Of a stretch of 64,000 nt of DNA, positions 1 to 9,859 are shown in pieces. A program made the position numbers and the translations under genes. The DNA is from Ascoidea rubescens DSM 1968. Taxonomy: Eukaryota > Ascomycota > Saccharomycetes > Ascoideales > Ascoideaceae. Position 1 is the first letter of the stretch; every line of letters begins with the position of its first letter. Under the pieces are notes generated by a model, which did not search any database, had not been told where the DNA came from, and worked only from the letters and a program-made list of their open reading frames with translations. The stretch spans positions 319,369-383,368 of the forward strand of contig NW_017962916.1 in NCBI RefSeq assembly GCF_001661345.1. Reading direction: 5' to 3'.

Positions 1-93
1 GAAAACTTGACATTGAAAAACAAAATAGTCGAGTTGACTGAACAATTGAATCAAACTCATAACGAATTGAAAAAATTGCAATTGCAAAACTAA
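1..93 (+). CDS. 3' end of a leucine-zipper / coiled-coil protein (partial)
   Basis: Frame 1 is open from the window edge to a TAA at 91-93 and gives 30 residues. Hydrophobic residues recur every seven (Leu5, Leu12, Leu26 in one register; Ile9, Leu16, Leu23 in the other), which is a two-stranded coiled-coil pattern, and an Asn at residue 7 lies near the first turn. This fits the C-terminal zipper of a bZIP factor, but any coiled-coil protein could end this way. The body of the gene is outside the window, so function is unknown. Confidence 0.6.
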   Translation, partial: ENLTLKNKIVELTEQLNQTHNELKKLQLQN

Positions 94-678
94 ATAATAA
101 GATTATAGATTCAATTCTACTTGCTTATCACTAGTTTATTGTCTTGTTATCTCAATATTTTATTATGTTATACTCTTTTATTTTATATTATTTCCCACAT
201 TTTAATTTTAATTTTAATTTTCATCCCAATCATTCTTACTTTACGATGGTACTTTAGTTCTAAAATTCACAGTTTACAAATTTCAGAAAAATATTCTTCA
301 TTCCACTTTACTTTTATTCATTTCTTACCTAAAATATAGATATTCAATATACTTTACTTCAATTCCAAAATATTCAACCCGCTGTAGAGATTGTTTACTC
401 TACTGCTCACCACTCACCACTTACTACTTACTCGTTGTCTGATTTGGCTGGGGAAAAACAAACCACAAAAGCAACAGAGTAGAGTAGCAAAAGAAGCAAA
501 AGAAGCAAAGCCAAAATGCTTTCCAGCTGTCTGTGACTTTTATTTTGAAGCCTGCTACTCAGTTATAAATAAGCAGTTTTTTTTACAATTAATATTCAAA
601 TTTCAGTAAGATCTTTCCAATTCTGTTATATTCCAATCAAGTATTAAAGAGACTACGTTTTGAATCCCTTTTAGTACA
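94..678. other. Intergenic region: 3' flank of the zipper gene and promoter of the chitin deacetylase
   Basis: The first half is T-rich, as expected of a 3' flank. The second half holds a TATAAATA at 564-571, about 108 bp before the chitin deacetylase ATG, a plausible TATA box. Two open frames here (121-339 and 391-609) begin with TTG and have no recognisable content. Confidence 0.6.
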
Positions 679-1848
679 ATGATTATATCTCATCTTGTTA
701 TCTTAATCAACTCAATTTTTGTTTTTTCAGTTGAAGGACAAAATGTGAATGGTGCCAATTCCAAATTGCACTCATTAAGACGAAGAATTGACAAGTTGAA
801 ATCGTCAACATTAAACAGCAGTTTAGGTGGTGGTGTTAAAACAAGTTTGAATACTATTGCAAGCTTGAAATCTTCACCCAGCGCCAGGTCATATACAAGC
901 AATAACTACTTTGAGGAGGATAAAGCACCAGTGGGATATGACCCTCATATATTAGCGCAGCAACCATTTCCAGAGTGGTTGAGTGCATTTACTGGATTAG
1001 AAGAGTGGCCTGGGTTAGAGCCACCATATATTCCATTGGATTTTATTGATTTTGAGAAGGTTCCCAAGGATATTGAAGCTCATAGCATGGGCGTTTGTCC
1101 TCCAGACCGATACAGTTGTTCATTTGATTGTTATAAATGTGTTGCTCACGATGATGTTTTCAGTTGTCCCAAGTTATCTCAGACGTTTGATGATGGGCCA
1201 TCGCCAGCTACTCCAAAGTTGTTGAATCATTTGAAGCACAAGACTACGTTTTTCACGTTGGGTATGAACGTTGTTAGGTTTCCAGACATTTATCAGAAGA
1301 TTCAAGAGAATGGGCATTTGTTGGCGTCGCATACTTGGTCGCATCCGTTTTTGCCTTCGTTGAGCAATGAGCAGATTGTAGCTCAGATCGAGTGGTCGAT
1401 ATGGGCGATGAATGCAACTGGACACCATATTCCCAAGTGGTTTCGACCTCCATATGGTGGAATTGATAATCGGGTGAGAAGCATTGCGAGGCAGTTTGGG
1501 TTACAGTCAGTTTTGTGGGACTATGATACGTTTGACTGGCAGTTGATGTCGAACCAGAGAACTGAGCAGCAGATTTATGACGACGTTGCGAGATGGATCC
1601 AAGAGTCAGAGCCTCCAAGTGGATTGATTTTGGAGCATGATGGGCATATTAAGACGGTGAATGCAGCGATTGAGATTATTGAGAAACAGCTTGGAAGTGA
1701 TCAGTTGACAGTTGCTGAGTGTGTTGGAGGAATTGATTATATTAAGGAGTATGGTGTGAAGATGGGTATTATGGAGAATAAAGCAGGAGCAGGAGCTGGG
1801 GAAGGTGGAAAGACAGGTCTGGAGAAGAGTTATGAGCTTTCGCTTTAG
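679..1848 (+). CDS. CDA2: Chitin deacetylase (polysaccharide deacetylase, NodB fold)
   Basis: 389 aa, ATG at 679. Residues 1-20 look like a secretion signal peptide. The NodB-type domain runs from about residue 165 to 350 and shows the family motifs: TFDDGPSPAT at 169-178 with the metal-binding and catalytic Asp pair, SHTWSH at 217-222 with the two zinc-binding His, RPPYGG at 256-261, and DTFDW at 283-287. The cysteines at 140-163 lie just before the domain, as in yeast Cda1/Cda2. The enzyme removes acetyl groups from chitin to make chitosan; in Saccharomyces this happens in the ascospore wall. A Ser/Lys-rich stretch at 25-75 separates signal and domain. The Gly/Ala-rich tail is not conserved in the family as I know it. 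Whether it corresponds to CDA1 or CDA2 cannot be settled from sequence alone. Confidence 0.92.
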   Translation: MIISHLVILINSIFVFSVEGQNVNGANSKLHSLRRRIDKLKSSTLNSSLGGGVKTSLNTIASLKSSPSARSYTSNNYFEEDKAPVGYDPHILAQQPFPEWLSAFTGLEEWPGLEPPYIPLDFIDFEKVPKDIEAHSMGVCPPDRYSCSFDCYKCVAHDDVFSCPKLSQTFDDGPSPATPKLLNHLKHKTTFFTLGMNVVRFPDIYQKIQENGHLLASHTWSHPFLPSLSNEQIVAQIEWSIWAMNATGHHIPKWFRPPYGGIDNRVRSIARQFGLQSVLWDYDTFDWQLMSNQRTEQQIYDDVARWIQESEPPSGLILEHDGHIKTVNAAIEIIEKQLGSDQLTVAECVGGIDYIKEYGVKMGIMENKAGAGAGEGGKTGLEKSYELSL

Positions 1849-2266
1849 AGTGAAAAAGCAGGTTGAAAGTAGCTAGAAATTTGTTTATAAACTTAATCAA
1901 TTATAAAGCTAATTAAAAAGATTTTCGAACTAAATAAAAGATAATGTTGAGTGTATATTTAGTAGTACATACGTATTTTCAGTAGGAAAAAGCATTTTAA
2001 AAGAAAAGAAAAGAAAAGAAAAGAAAAGAAAAGAAAAAAAAAAAAAAATCTAAATTTAAAAGGATAAGTATAAGGATAAGGATAGGGAGGAAGAAAAGAT
2101 TGAGATAAATTGTGAAAGATAGTGTAAAAGATGGAGTAAAGGATGGTGTAAATTTGCAAGAGGGTGAACTTCTGAGGTAATTTTTAGTTGAAATTTACAG
2201 AGATAGAAAAGAAAGGCCTATGAGAAGAAATTAAGTCGATTGTGAGTTGATTGGGATTAATTGAGA
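1849..2266. other. Convergent 3' intergenic region with A/G-rich repeats
   Basis: This lies between the ends of the chitin deacetylase and zinc-finger genes, which converge. It holds an AAAAG pentanucleotide run near 1998-2048 followed by an A tract, then purine-rich sequence. No gene seen. Confidence 0.7.
1998..2048. repeat. AAAAG microsatellite with A tract
   Basis: At least seven tandem AAAAG units are followed by about 14 A residues in the convergent intergenic space. Such runs are length-variable and commonly exclude nucleosomes; no function is claimed. Confidence 0.85.
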
Positions 2267-3379
2267 TTAATTAGAGGAAGGATAGTTTGGGTTTTCCCAG
2301 TGCAAGTTTTGAGAAATGTTTTTTGTGATTGAAAGGGAAGAGTTGTTTTGGGATGGAGCGGTTTGATTGGATAAGAGGTTGATGAGATGGTCGAATTTTG
2401 ATTCTAGGGACTTGAAGCAGTTGAAGAGCTTTAGTTCGTTTGAGGATAGAGAATCTGGGTCAATTGAGGAAGAGGAAGCAGAATTGGAAGCAGAAGCAGC
2501 AGAAGAAGAGTCTGGAAGCTGGGAGTCAATGGAGATGGGTTTCTGGGAAATTTGTTTGTTGTTGTTTATAGTGTTTGCAATTGACTTTGAGAGTAGGGAG
2601 GTGGTTGGTTTGTAGACAGTTGGTTTGGAGATAGTATCATTAGAGATGGCGTTAAAGGTTGAGTAGTAGTTGTTCTCGTTAGCAGTGCTAGCGTTAGCGT
2701 TAGAAGCAGTGTTGTTATTATTATTGTGATTATTATTATTATTATTATTATTATTATTGATGGTGGTTGTTATTGCGTTGATTAGAGATTGCTGGGGCAA
2801 TAGTTTGAAGGAGGACGTTTCGTAGTTTTTCTTTTTAATACGATTGGAGGTAGACATGGAAGTGACGGAGGAAGAAGCGGCAGCAGAAGCAGCAGAGGAA
2901 GACTGAAGAGGAAGCGCCGGGTTGATGAGGTCGTGGCCGTTGACGATGAAGTTGTGGGAGATGGTGGAGGAGAGGATCTTGTTGCCACAGCCGGACTGAG
3001 AGTTGTTGTGTCTGATCAAAGCGTCGTATCTGGCAAAACGTCGCCCACACTTAGAGCACTGGTGGGGCTTTTCACCGGTATGCAACTTCTCGTGGCGCTT
3101 CAAGTCATGGGAGCGACGGAAGGTGGAGGAGCAGATGGAGCAGATGAAGGGCTTTTCCTTGGAGTGGATGAGAAGATGGGACTTCAAGTTGTGTTTGCGG
3201 GTGAAGGTGTGGTTGCACTTGGGGCACACAAAGCGCTTGTCGTCGTCGAGGGAGGTGGCGCTGGGGGCCGGCGGCTCGGGACTGGCGTCTTTGCTGTCGC
3301 TGGAGGGAGAGGCGTAGGGCGCGTGCTGCTTGGGCAGCTCAAGGGCCTGGAGAAAGAGCGGGGGCGTGCGGAGAGACAT
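2267..3379 (-). CDS. C2H2 zinc-finger transcription factor with three fingers, Crz1-like layout
   Basis: 370 aa from the ATG at 3379; the frame stays open upstream to 3454 but only from a TTG. Three consecutive fingers occupy residues about 50-131: C52/C55/H68/H72, C80/C83/H96/H100, then C108/C111/H124 with C131 as a likely last ligand (C2HC). The linkers are EKPF and TGEKPH. A third finger ending DAL.RH followed by a late Cys resembles Crz1 and related fungal factors. The rest is low complexity: Ser/Ala-rich N-terminus and Asn-rich runs after residue 190, with a Glu-free, Ser/Asn C-terminus. It shares a short divergent promoter with the kinase gene at 3597. The fingers make DNA binding near certain; the target genes and the exact orthologue are not identifiable from the window. 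Confidence 0.85.
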   Translation of the reverse strand: MSLRTPPLFLQALELPKQHAPYASPSSDSKDASPEPPAPSATSLDDDKRFVCPKCNHTFTRKHNLKSHLLIHSKEKPFICSICSSTFRRSHDLKRHEKLHTGEKPHQCSKCGRRFARYDALIRHNNSQSGCGNKILSSTISHNFIVNGHDLINPALPLQSSSAASAAASSSVTSMSTSNRIKKKNYETSSFKLLPQQSLINAITTTINNNNNNNNNNHNNNNNTASNANASTANENNYYSTFNAISNDTISKPTVYKPTTSLLSKSIANTINNNKQISQKPISIDSQLPDSSSAASASNSASSSSIDPDSLSSNELKLFNCFKSLESKFDHLINLLSNQTAPSQNNSSLSITKNISQNLHWENPNYPSSN

Positions 3380-3596
3380 GGCGCTGGTGCTGGAGCTGCT
3401 TCCTCTGCTGCTGGAGACGACGCTGCCGCCGCCGCTATAAACCTGCTGTGGCAACTGTGGCGCCCTTGCCAGCGCACGTGCTGTTCATGTGCTGAGCACG
3501 TGCGTGTGTGCTTCCTGGCTCCTTTTCTGTGCTTCCTCTGCTGTTTCTGCTGTTTCTGCTGTTTCTGCTGCCTCTGCTTCCTCGCCACCGTCTCCA
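3380..3596. promoter_or_regulatory. Divergent promoter between zinc-finger gene and KNS1, with two CACGTG boxes
   Basis: Only about 217 bp separate the two chosen ATGs. Two identical GCACGTGC palindromes have CACGTG cores at 3475-3480 and 3497-3502, 22 bp apart (about two helical turns, so on the same face). CACGTG is the core bound by bHLH factors such as Cbf1, Pho4 and Tye7. Which factor acts here is inference. Confidence 0.55.
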
Positions 3597-4328
3597 ATGT
3601 CCTTGTTAAACCAGCTCAACCTCTCCTCGGCCAGCTCAGCAACTCCCATCTCCCTCTCCTCCTCCTTCTCTCCTCTCAACATCAACTCCTCCCTATCCAC
3701 CAACACCATCACCAATACCATCACCAACACCATCACCAACAACCTCAATCCCACCTTTGCTGCCATCAATACTGCCACGAATAATACCAACAACAACAAC
3801 TGCAACAACAACAACAATAATAATAATATTACTAATAATACGATTACTACTGCTAATAATACTAATACTAATACTAATACTAATACTAATACTAATACTA
3901 ATACTAATACTAATACTAATAATCCTAACAACTTCTACAGTTATCCAAACTCATTTCACTCACCTTATCAAAATAAAAACTATTACAACACAAACTACAT
4001 CAACTCAAATCTAACCTTGAACAGCAACTACCCAAACATCAACTACCAGAGCAACTCCTTTCTCACAAACAACAACTTGAATGACTTGAACAACATCAAC
4101 AATTACAACAACCTCAACCTCAACAATCTCAACCTCAACAACATCTACTCCAAAAACAACTTCAACTCCAACTTGGACTCTCTAATGAAGAATTCAACTT
4201 CTTCCCTATCCACCTCTAATCGTCTAGGCTCCAACAACAATCACAACAATAACTCCTCCTCCCACAGCAACAACAACAATAACCAATCATCATGGTCCTC
4301 TTTTCTATCAAACTCTTCCACCATCATC

Positions 4329-4386
<58 letters not shown>

Positions 4387-7187
4387 TCATCACCAAAATA
4401 AACTTCTCTCCTCCAGAACTCATCTCTCTCATCTCTGACGACGAAGAAAACTCCCAGATCAATCCTCAAAACATCCACTACTCAAACTTCAACAACAACA
4501 ACAACTATGAAGACGACTTCAACATCGATATCAATATCACCCCACACACAAACTACCTCAACACAACTTCCTTAATTACAAAAAAAAAGCCTCTCTCCAT
4601 CAACGACTCCTCCTATAACTCGGACGACTCCATAATCTTCCTAAACGAAGTAAAACTATCAACCTCAATCCATCCAAATGATTCAATCGACAACGATAAC
4701 GAAATCGATAACGAAATCAATGATGAAATCAATAGTGGAATTAATAATGAAATCAATGACAAGATCAATGACAAAATCAATGACAAAATCAATAACAAAA
4801 TCAATAACAAAATCAATGGCAAAATCAACAACAAAATCAACAGAATCAACAAAATCAACAACAAAATCACTAAATCAACAACTCTAATTAATAACGACTT
4901 TATCGATCCCTTACAATTCCCTCAATATTTTGACGATCGAAACTTCTCCATCTCAAACTCCCTCACCAACTCCCACAAAATTAAACTCCCACAACTCAAA
5001 AAAACTTCCTCGCTATCCTACTCCCCCATCAAACTTCTATCCTACAAACTAAACGAAATCTCTCCCCCAGTTCTACCAAACTCTCTCTCAAACTGCGACG
5101 ACAAAGATGGCCACTACAAACTCATCACATCTAAAAACACAACCGCAAATTCAAAAAAAAAATCCTCTTCACCATCCCAAAATAAAATCATCAACTCCAG
5201 CTTTGCAAACAACAGATTCACCCTCAAAAAACTTCTAGGCCAGGGAACTTACGGCAAAGTTGTCTCTGCCATCGATAACCACAACAACAACAAAATCATC
5301 GCCATTAAAATCATTAAATCAATCAAAAAATACAGAGAAGCCTCAAAAATTGAACTAAGAATCTTATCCACCATCAAAAAATTCGACCCAGAAAGCTACT
5401 ACAACTGTATCCTCATCAAAGAATTCATCGACTACAAAAATCACATCTGTATCATCACTGATCTACTAAGCATCTCCTTATTCGACTTTCTAGAAAAAAA
5501 CAACTTTAGAAAATTCCCTGGCTCCCACATCCAATCCTTCTCAAAACAAATCCTAACCTCCATTTGCTTCCTTCACGACCTAAATATCATCCACACTGAT
5601 TTGAAACCTGAAAATATCCTACTCATCAACTCAGACTACATCTCCGTCAAAGACATCTTCAACAACTTTAACTTTTTTAAAAAGAATAAATTCCCAAAAA
5701 ATTTATCTGTTCTCAACAACACTTCAAACTTGATCTACAAAAATTACTTTAACTCCATATCAAAACAAACCTCCCTTGAATCAAAAATCCTAATCGATAC
5801 CTCCATAAATATCATCGACTTTGGCTCCGCCATTTTCAACGACGAGTTCCACTCCTCAATTGTTTCAACTCGCCATTATAGAGCCCCAGAAATCATCTTT
5901 GGCATTGGCTGGTCCTACGACTGCGATCTATGGTCAATAGGCTGTATCTTGGCTGAATTGGTTGTTGGTGAAGCCATCTTCAAAACTCATGACAACATTG
6001 AACATCTACTAATGATGGAAAAAATTACAAACAAAAGAATTGATCTAAACCTCATTTCAAAATGCTGCCTCACCCAAGATTTAAAACAAAAGAGAATCAA
6101 ACGCACACCCTACAAAAATTATTCAAAACACTTTTTATCTGACGACGATGAATTGATGGATGAATCCGATAGGGGTTTTGGCTCCGTTCCCTCAAAATTT
6201 AATATTGATACAGTTAGTAAAGAGGTTTTGAAATTCCTAACAAGCAGAGGAAATGACTATTTCAATTTAAACAATGACGACGATTTTGACGATTCCGATG
6301 ATGACACCAGCACCAATCCTCTGTTTTCCTCAAATACAAACTTTTCCTTATTGCCTGGCTTTAATGAAAACCTAAAAATCGAAAATTCACTTCTATTATC
6401 TGCCTCTCTCGATCCCACACCAAAGAAAAGAGGAAGAGGAAGACCTAGAAAAAATTCGACTGTTGAAAAAGTTAAAAGAAAACCTTCTTTCAAAAAAAAA
6501 TACTCTCTCGAAAATGGTCGCAGGTTTATAAAACAAAAATTCCCAAGAGATTACCCAAAAACTTCAAAGGGCTTTGTTAACTCCATATCAAGAATCGATA
6601 TTTTGGTTTCCTCATCCATCGGTATCAACATCAATAGCGATCTACCTTTGGAAGAATCGTATTTTGCCTACTGCCTGGACTTTAACGATGAGTACCAAAA
6701 ACTTCTCAAGAAAACTAAAAACATTCTAACCAATACTGTCGTCACCACATCTAAAAAAACTTCATCCAAATCTATTCCAACCACGTCTAATGGCACTATT
6801 ACAAAAGTCAGAAAAAGAGGAAGGCCAAGAAAAAATCATACAAAATCTTCTTCAACCTCTTATGACATTGATGAGTCCTTATTGTTCAACAACCCCACCA
6901 CAAATGACACCAACTTACAGAATAACGTATCTACCTTTGACATGTCGTCCACCGTACCCACTTCAGTTTCTATTGAGGAAATCAGCAAAAGTTTCATCAA
7001 CTTCGACAATAAGAATAAACCCGTTGACAAAGACACTTTCACATTTTGGTATTTTTTTATTGATCTTTTGATAAAACTATTGACAATTGAGCCTCATAAG
7101 AGAATCAGTGCTTGGGAAGCCTTGAATCATCCATGGTTTCAATTAGGCATTTATGATGAAGGAACAAGCAATGCCTCTAACCATTAA
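3597..7187 (+). CDS. KNS1: LAMMER-family protein kinase with an AT-hook insert
   Basis: 1196 aa from the ATG at 3597; the frame is open upstream only from a GTG. Residues 1-500 are Asn/Ser/Thr-rich, with a Thr-Asn repeat near 88-108, a poly-Asn run near 244-262 and an Ile-Asn-Asp/Lys repeat near 375-425. The kinase domain begins about 540: GQGTYGKV at 548, catalytic Lys571, HTDLKPEN with Asp668, DFG Asp741, RHYRAPE, and the LAMMER signature as EHLLMMEKI at 802-810. The C-lobe end (KRISAWEALNHPWF) comes only near 1172, so roughly 330 residues lie where about 70 are usual. That insert carries two canonical AT-hooks, RGRPRK at 947-952 and 1074-1079. In yeast Kns1 acts downstream of TORC1 in repressing Pol III genes and is related to Clk kinases. 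Codons in the 5' part end mostly in C, unlike most neighbours. Confidence 0.9.
3854..3920 (+). repeat. AATACT hexanucleotide repeat inside KNS1
   Basis: About ten perfect tandem AATACT units encode alternating Thr and Asn in the N-terminal disordered part of the kinase. It follows an AAC/AAT-rich stretch. In-frame hexamers can change copy number without breaking the gene. Confidence 0.85.
4327..4385 (+). repeat. CAA/AAC trinucleotide repeat encoding poly-Asn in KNS1
   Basis: About 19 perfect AAC codons in a row encode poly-asparagine. Most poly-Asn runs elsewhere in the window use AAT instead. Confidence 0.85.
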
Positions 7188-7969
7188 TTTTTTTTTATGT
7201 TATGTTTTTGTTATTTTTTTTTTATTTTGTGTTTGGTTTTTTCCATGGATTTCTTTTTTTTTTTGAACTTTTTTTTTGTTTTCTATGTTTTAATGTTGCT
7301 TTTTATTATATTGCCTTAACACTTCTTTATTTATTTGTATTTGTATTTTTATTTTCTTTCTATGCTTAATTTATTTAAAATTAGAATGGTAGTTACTATA
7401 AAGTCATTTTGATACATAGTCAACGCCACTGTTGAAGTTTATTTATAAAAGGCTTTTTTTTTCATATTGTTTTCTTTGCAGTTTAGAATGGGTTTCCTAG
7501 ATTTAATTTTATTTTATTTTATCATATTTTAATTTAATTTAATTCTCAGTTAAACTTGACTCTACTTGTCTTTTTAACTGCCAATCATTTTTTTATTTGT
7601 ATTAGTTATTCATCTCTTTCTTTATTTCTTTATTTCTTTATTTCTTTCTTCTCATTGTCACTTTTTCCTTTATTTATTTTTCTTTTAAAATCATTTTTCA
7701 TATGGATTAAGTTAATTTAATTTCCTCTATAATTTTGTATATTTGATACATTTTCTTTCACTTTCTTTTTTTGTATTATAATGAAAAAAAATGTAATAAC
7801 ACTTTAATGGCATTTTAATGACACTTTAATGACACTTTAATGATTTAATAAAATTATAAACTGTAGTTACGATTATAGAAAAAATATAAAATAAATAAAT
7901 TGATATTAACATATAACTATATTTCTATAAAACCAGATGTTCAATAATCATTTCTAGTTTGTTTTTAAA
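7188..7969. other. Convergent intergenic region between KNS1 and YOS9
   Basis: About 780 bp, strongly T-rich on the KNS1 side with long T tracts that could serve as 3'-end signals. It contains a CTTTATTT run near 7615-7645 and three to four copies of a 13-bp unit with core CACTTTAATG(A/G) at about 7799-7843. No gene or RNA recognised. Confidence 0.65.
7799..7843. repeat. Short tandem 13-bp repeat
   Basis: The unit ACACTTTAATGAC recurs about three and a half times with single-base differences in the KNS1/YOS9 intergenic space. Function unknown; probably replication slippage. Confidence 0.7.
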
Positions 7970-9859
7970 TCAATAAATTATAATTTGCTGCTGTTCATGG
8001 TTTTTGCCCATACCATCCTTTAGAAACACGTTATTGGATACTGTATAAAAAACCCAGTTTTTTTTATTATTCTCAAAATATAAATAGGGATAATCAAAAT
8101 CGTAAGATAGAGTATATCGACCATCTTTGTACATACCAACAGATATAAAGAATAAATAATTACCTTTGTAATCATAAACTGGTGATATAAATTTAAATTG
8201 ATCGCCAATTTTAAAATAATAGTTAGCACCAACATCACTATCAATCCCATTCTCAAACTTTAGCGATTTGGGTAGAACTAATTTCTTTGAATTTAAAGTA
8301 TTAATGAATGCTATTGATAAACTTTTTAAAACTGATGAAAAAATACTGTTTTTATTTTCTACTATTGATACTAGATCAACTAAGGGATCGTTGATTAAGA
8401 AAATTGATTCAATCTCTGAATTTTCAATTTCAGAGTCTTCAATATCTTGATTTTCAATTTGAGCATTGATGTGGTGGTTATCGTGAGCTGCAAGCTTTGT
8501 GCCCAAGTAGATATTGTTGATTGTTGGCAGTAGGTGATAATCAGGCAAGTTTATCTTGTTGTGATAAAGTTTGTGATCTTTAAAGAAGTCAACAGCAGTA
8601 GCGAATTTTTTATTATCATCGTTATTATTGTTAGTTTCAGTGTTGTCTTGTACATTTTTATCGTTATTGTCCTTACGTTGGTTATCATTATTATGATCAT
8701 TATTGATTAATTGACAGTTGATTTTATTGATTGAATTAAATTGGTTAACGTTATTGAATTGGCATAAAGAACATAGATCTGGAACTGATATTTGCATTTC
8801 GTATTGACAAGTTTTGTATTCTTTTATTGATAATATTGAAGGCTGGTCATTGACTGAGTTTTTGATCTGGTTGATATTCAAGTTATTATTACTGTCGTCT
8901 TTATTATTGATATTTTTATTATTATTTTTGTTGTTAGTATTTGTGTTTGAATTACAGATAAATATTATGTCAATCATTCTGTTTAAATTTGTTAAATCGC
9001 ATTTTGAGCCATGATCTATTGTGATTGAAAGGGATTTTTTATTTTGGTTATAATAATTATAATCATTCAATTGGAAATAATTCATTAAGCTTTTAGGACT
9101 ATGGATGATTTTGTTTTTATTGTTATTGTTTGCATTGATGTTTTTTGTACTGTTCATGAATCTGCCTAAAGTAAAAATTGGAATGTTTGGATCCATTTTT
9201 GGGATAAATTGGTTTGAGTTATCAGCTGTGATATCATTTTTGTTATTGTTGCTTGGACTATTTTTCCTGTTGATATTAATATTATAATAGCTTGATTTAT
9301 AGTATAACGGGTTGATGTTATGAAACTGTGTGATTTTGTTGTTATAGCAAAATTCATAAGTCCAATAACCAGATGTATAATATAGACAGATGTCATTTAG
9401 AGATTGATTGATAATTTCAATGCTTTTATTTCTCAAAAGATTTTCATTGATATAGTCATCATCACTAGCACCGTTGTTTTCGTTGTTTTCAATATTATCG
9501 TTGTTATTTATGCTGTTATCATTGTTGGAGTTCGAATGTGGGTCAGCATTGTAGCGGAAGATTTTGTTGGGATGGGTGTTTGTGTTGAATTGAAGATCGT
9601 TCTTTTCGTTTTGATGAATTTCTGCAAGACTGGGAAGAGTGCACAAATAGGAGTCCTCCTCGTTGTGGGCGTTGGTAAGCCTTATCACCTCATAGTTCAA
9701 CGAGTTGGAGCTGAGCAACTTCAACGAGTCCCTGCGAGAAATGGAGGGACTGTTGATGTAGTTGATCTGGAACTTGGGCAAGGAGAAGATGTCATCATAC
9801 GGATTGAATGCGTCAACCAAACAGCACGTAGCTAACAATAAAAGAACAGCACAGAACAT
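7970..9859 (-). CDS. YOS9: ER lectin of the ERAD pathway (OS-9/Yos9, MRH domain)
   Basis: 629 aa, ATG at 9859. Residues 1-18 form a signal peptide ending near VDA. The mannose-6-phosphate-receptor-homology (MRH) domain starts about residue 155: Cys158 and the YWTYEFCYNNKITQFH stretch at 165-180 match OS-9/Yos9 proteins, followed by a DHGSKCDL-type segment and a late KTCQYEM element. Yos9 reads trimmed N-glycans on misfolded proteins and hands them to the Hrd1 ubiquitin ligase. Here the MRH domain is stretched by several Asn-rich inserts, and an Asn/Asp-rich region (residues 108-140) precedes it. The protein ends without an HDEL-like ER-retention signal, which Saccharomyces Yos9 has; retention could come from binding Hrd3. 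It diverges from ATG8 across a shared promoter. Confidence 0.85.
   Translation of the reverse strand: MFCAVLLLLATCCLVDAFNPYDDIFSLPKFQINYINSPSISRRDSLKLLSSNSLNYEVIRLTNAHNEEDSYLCTLPSLAEIHQNEKNDLQFNTNTHPNKIFRYNADPHSNSNNDNSINNNDNIENNENNGASDDDYINENLLRNKSIEIINQSLNDICLYYTSGYWTYEFCYNNKITQFHNINPLYYKSSYYNININRKNSPSNNNKNDITADNSNQFIPKMDPNIPIFTLGRFMNSTKNINANNNNKNKIIHSPKSLMNYFQLNDYNYYNQNKKSLSITIDHGSKCDLTNLNRMIDIIFICNSNTNTNNKNNNKNINNKDDSNNNLNINQIKNSVNDQPSILSIKEYKTCQYEMQISVPDLCSLCQFNNVNQFNSINKINCQLINNDHNNDNQRKDNNDKNVQDNTETNNNNDDNKKFATAVDFFKDHKLYHNKINLPDYHLLPTINNIYLGTKLAAHDNHHINAQIENQDIEDSEIENSEIESIFLINDPLVDLVSIVENKNSIFSSVLKSLSIAFINTLNSKKLVLPKSLKFENGIDSDVGANYYFKIGDQFKFISPVYDYKGNYLFFISVGMYKDGRYTLSYDFDYPYLYFENNKKNWVFYTVSNNVFLKDGMGKNHEQQQIIIY

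Noticed and set aside
121-609. Two 72-codon frames before the chitin deacetylase
   Set aside because: Both begin with TTG and are T-rich, hydrophobic or low complexity.
2933-3784. Long plus-strand open frame of 283 codons opposite the zinc-finger gene
   Set aside because: It is a shadow of a G+C-rich coding region on the other strand, runs into the kinase gene, and has no domain.
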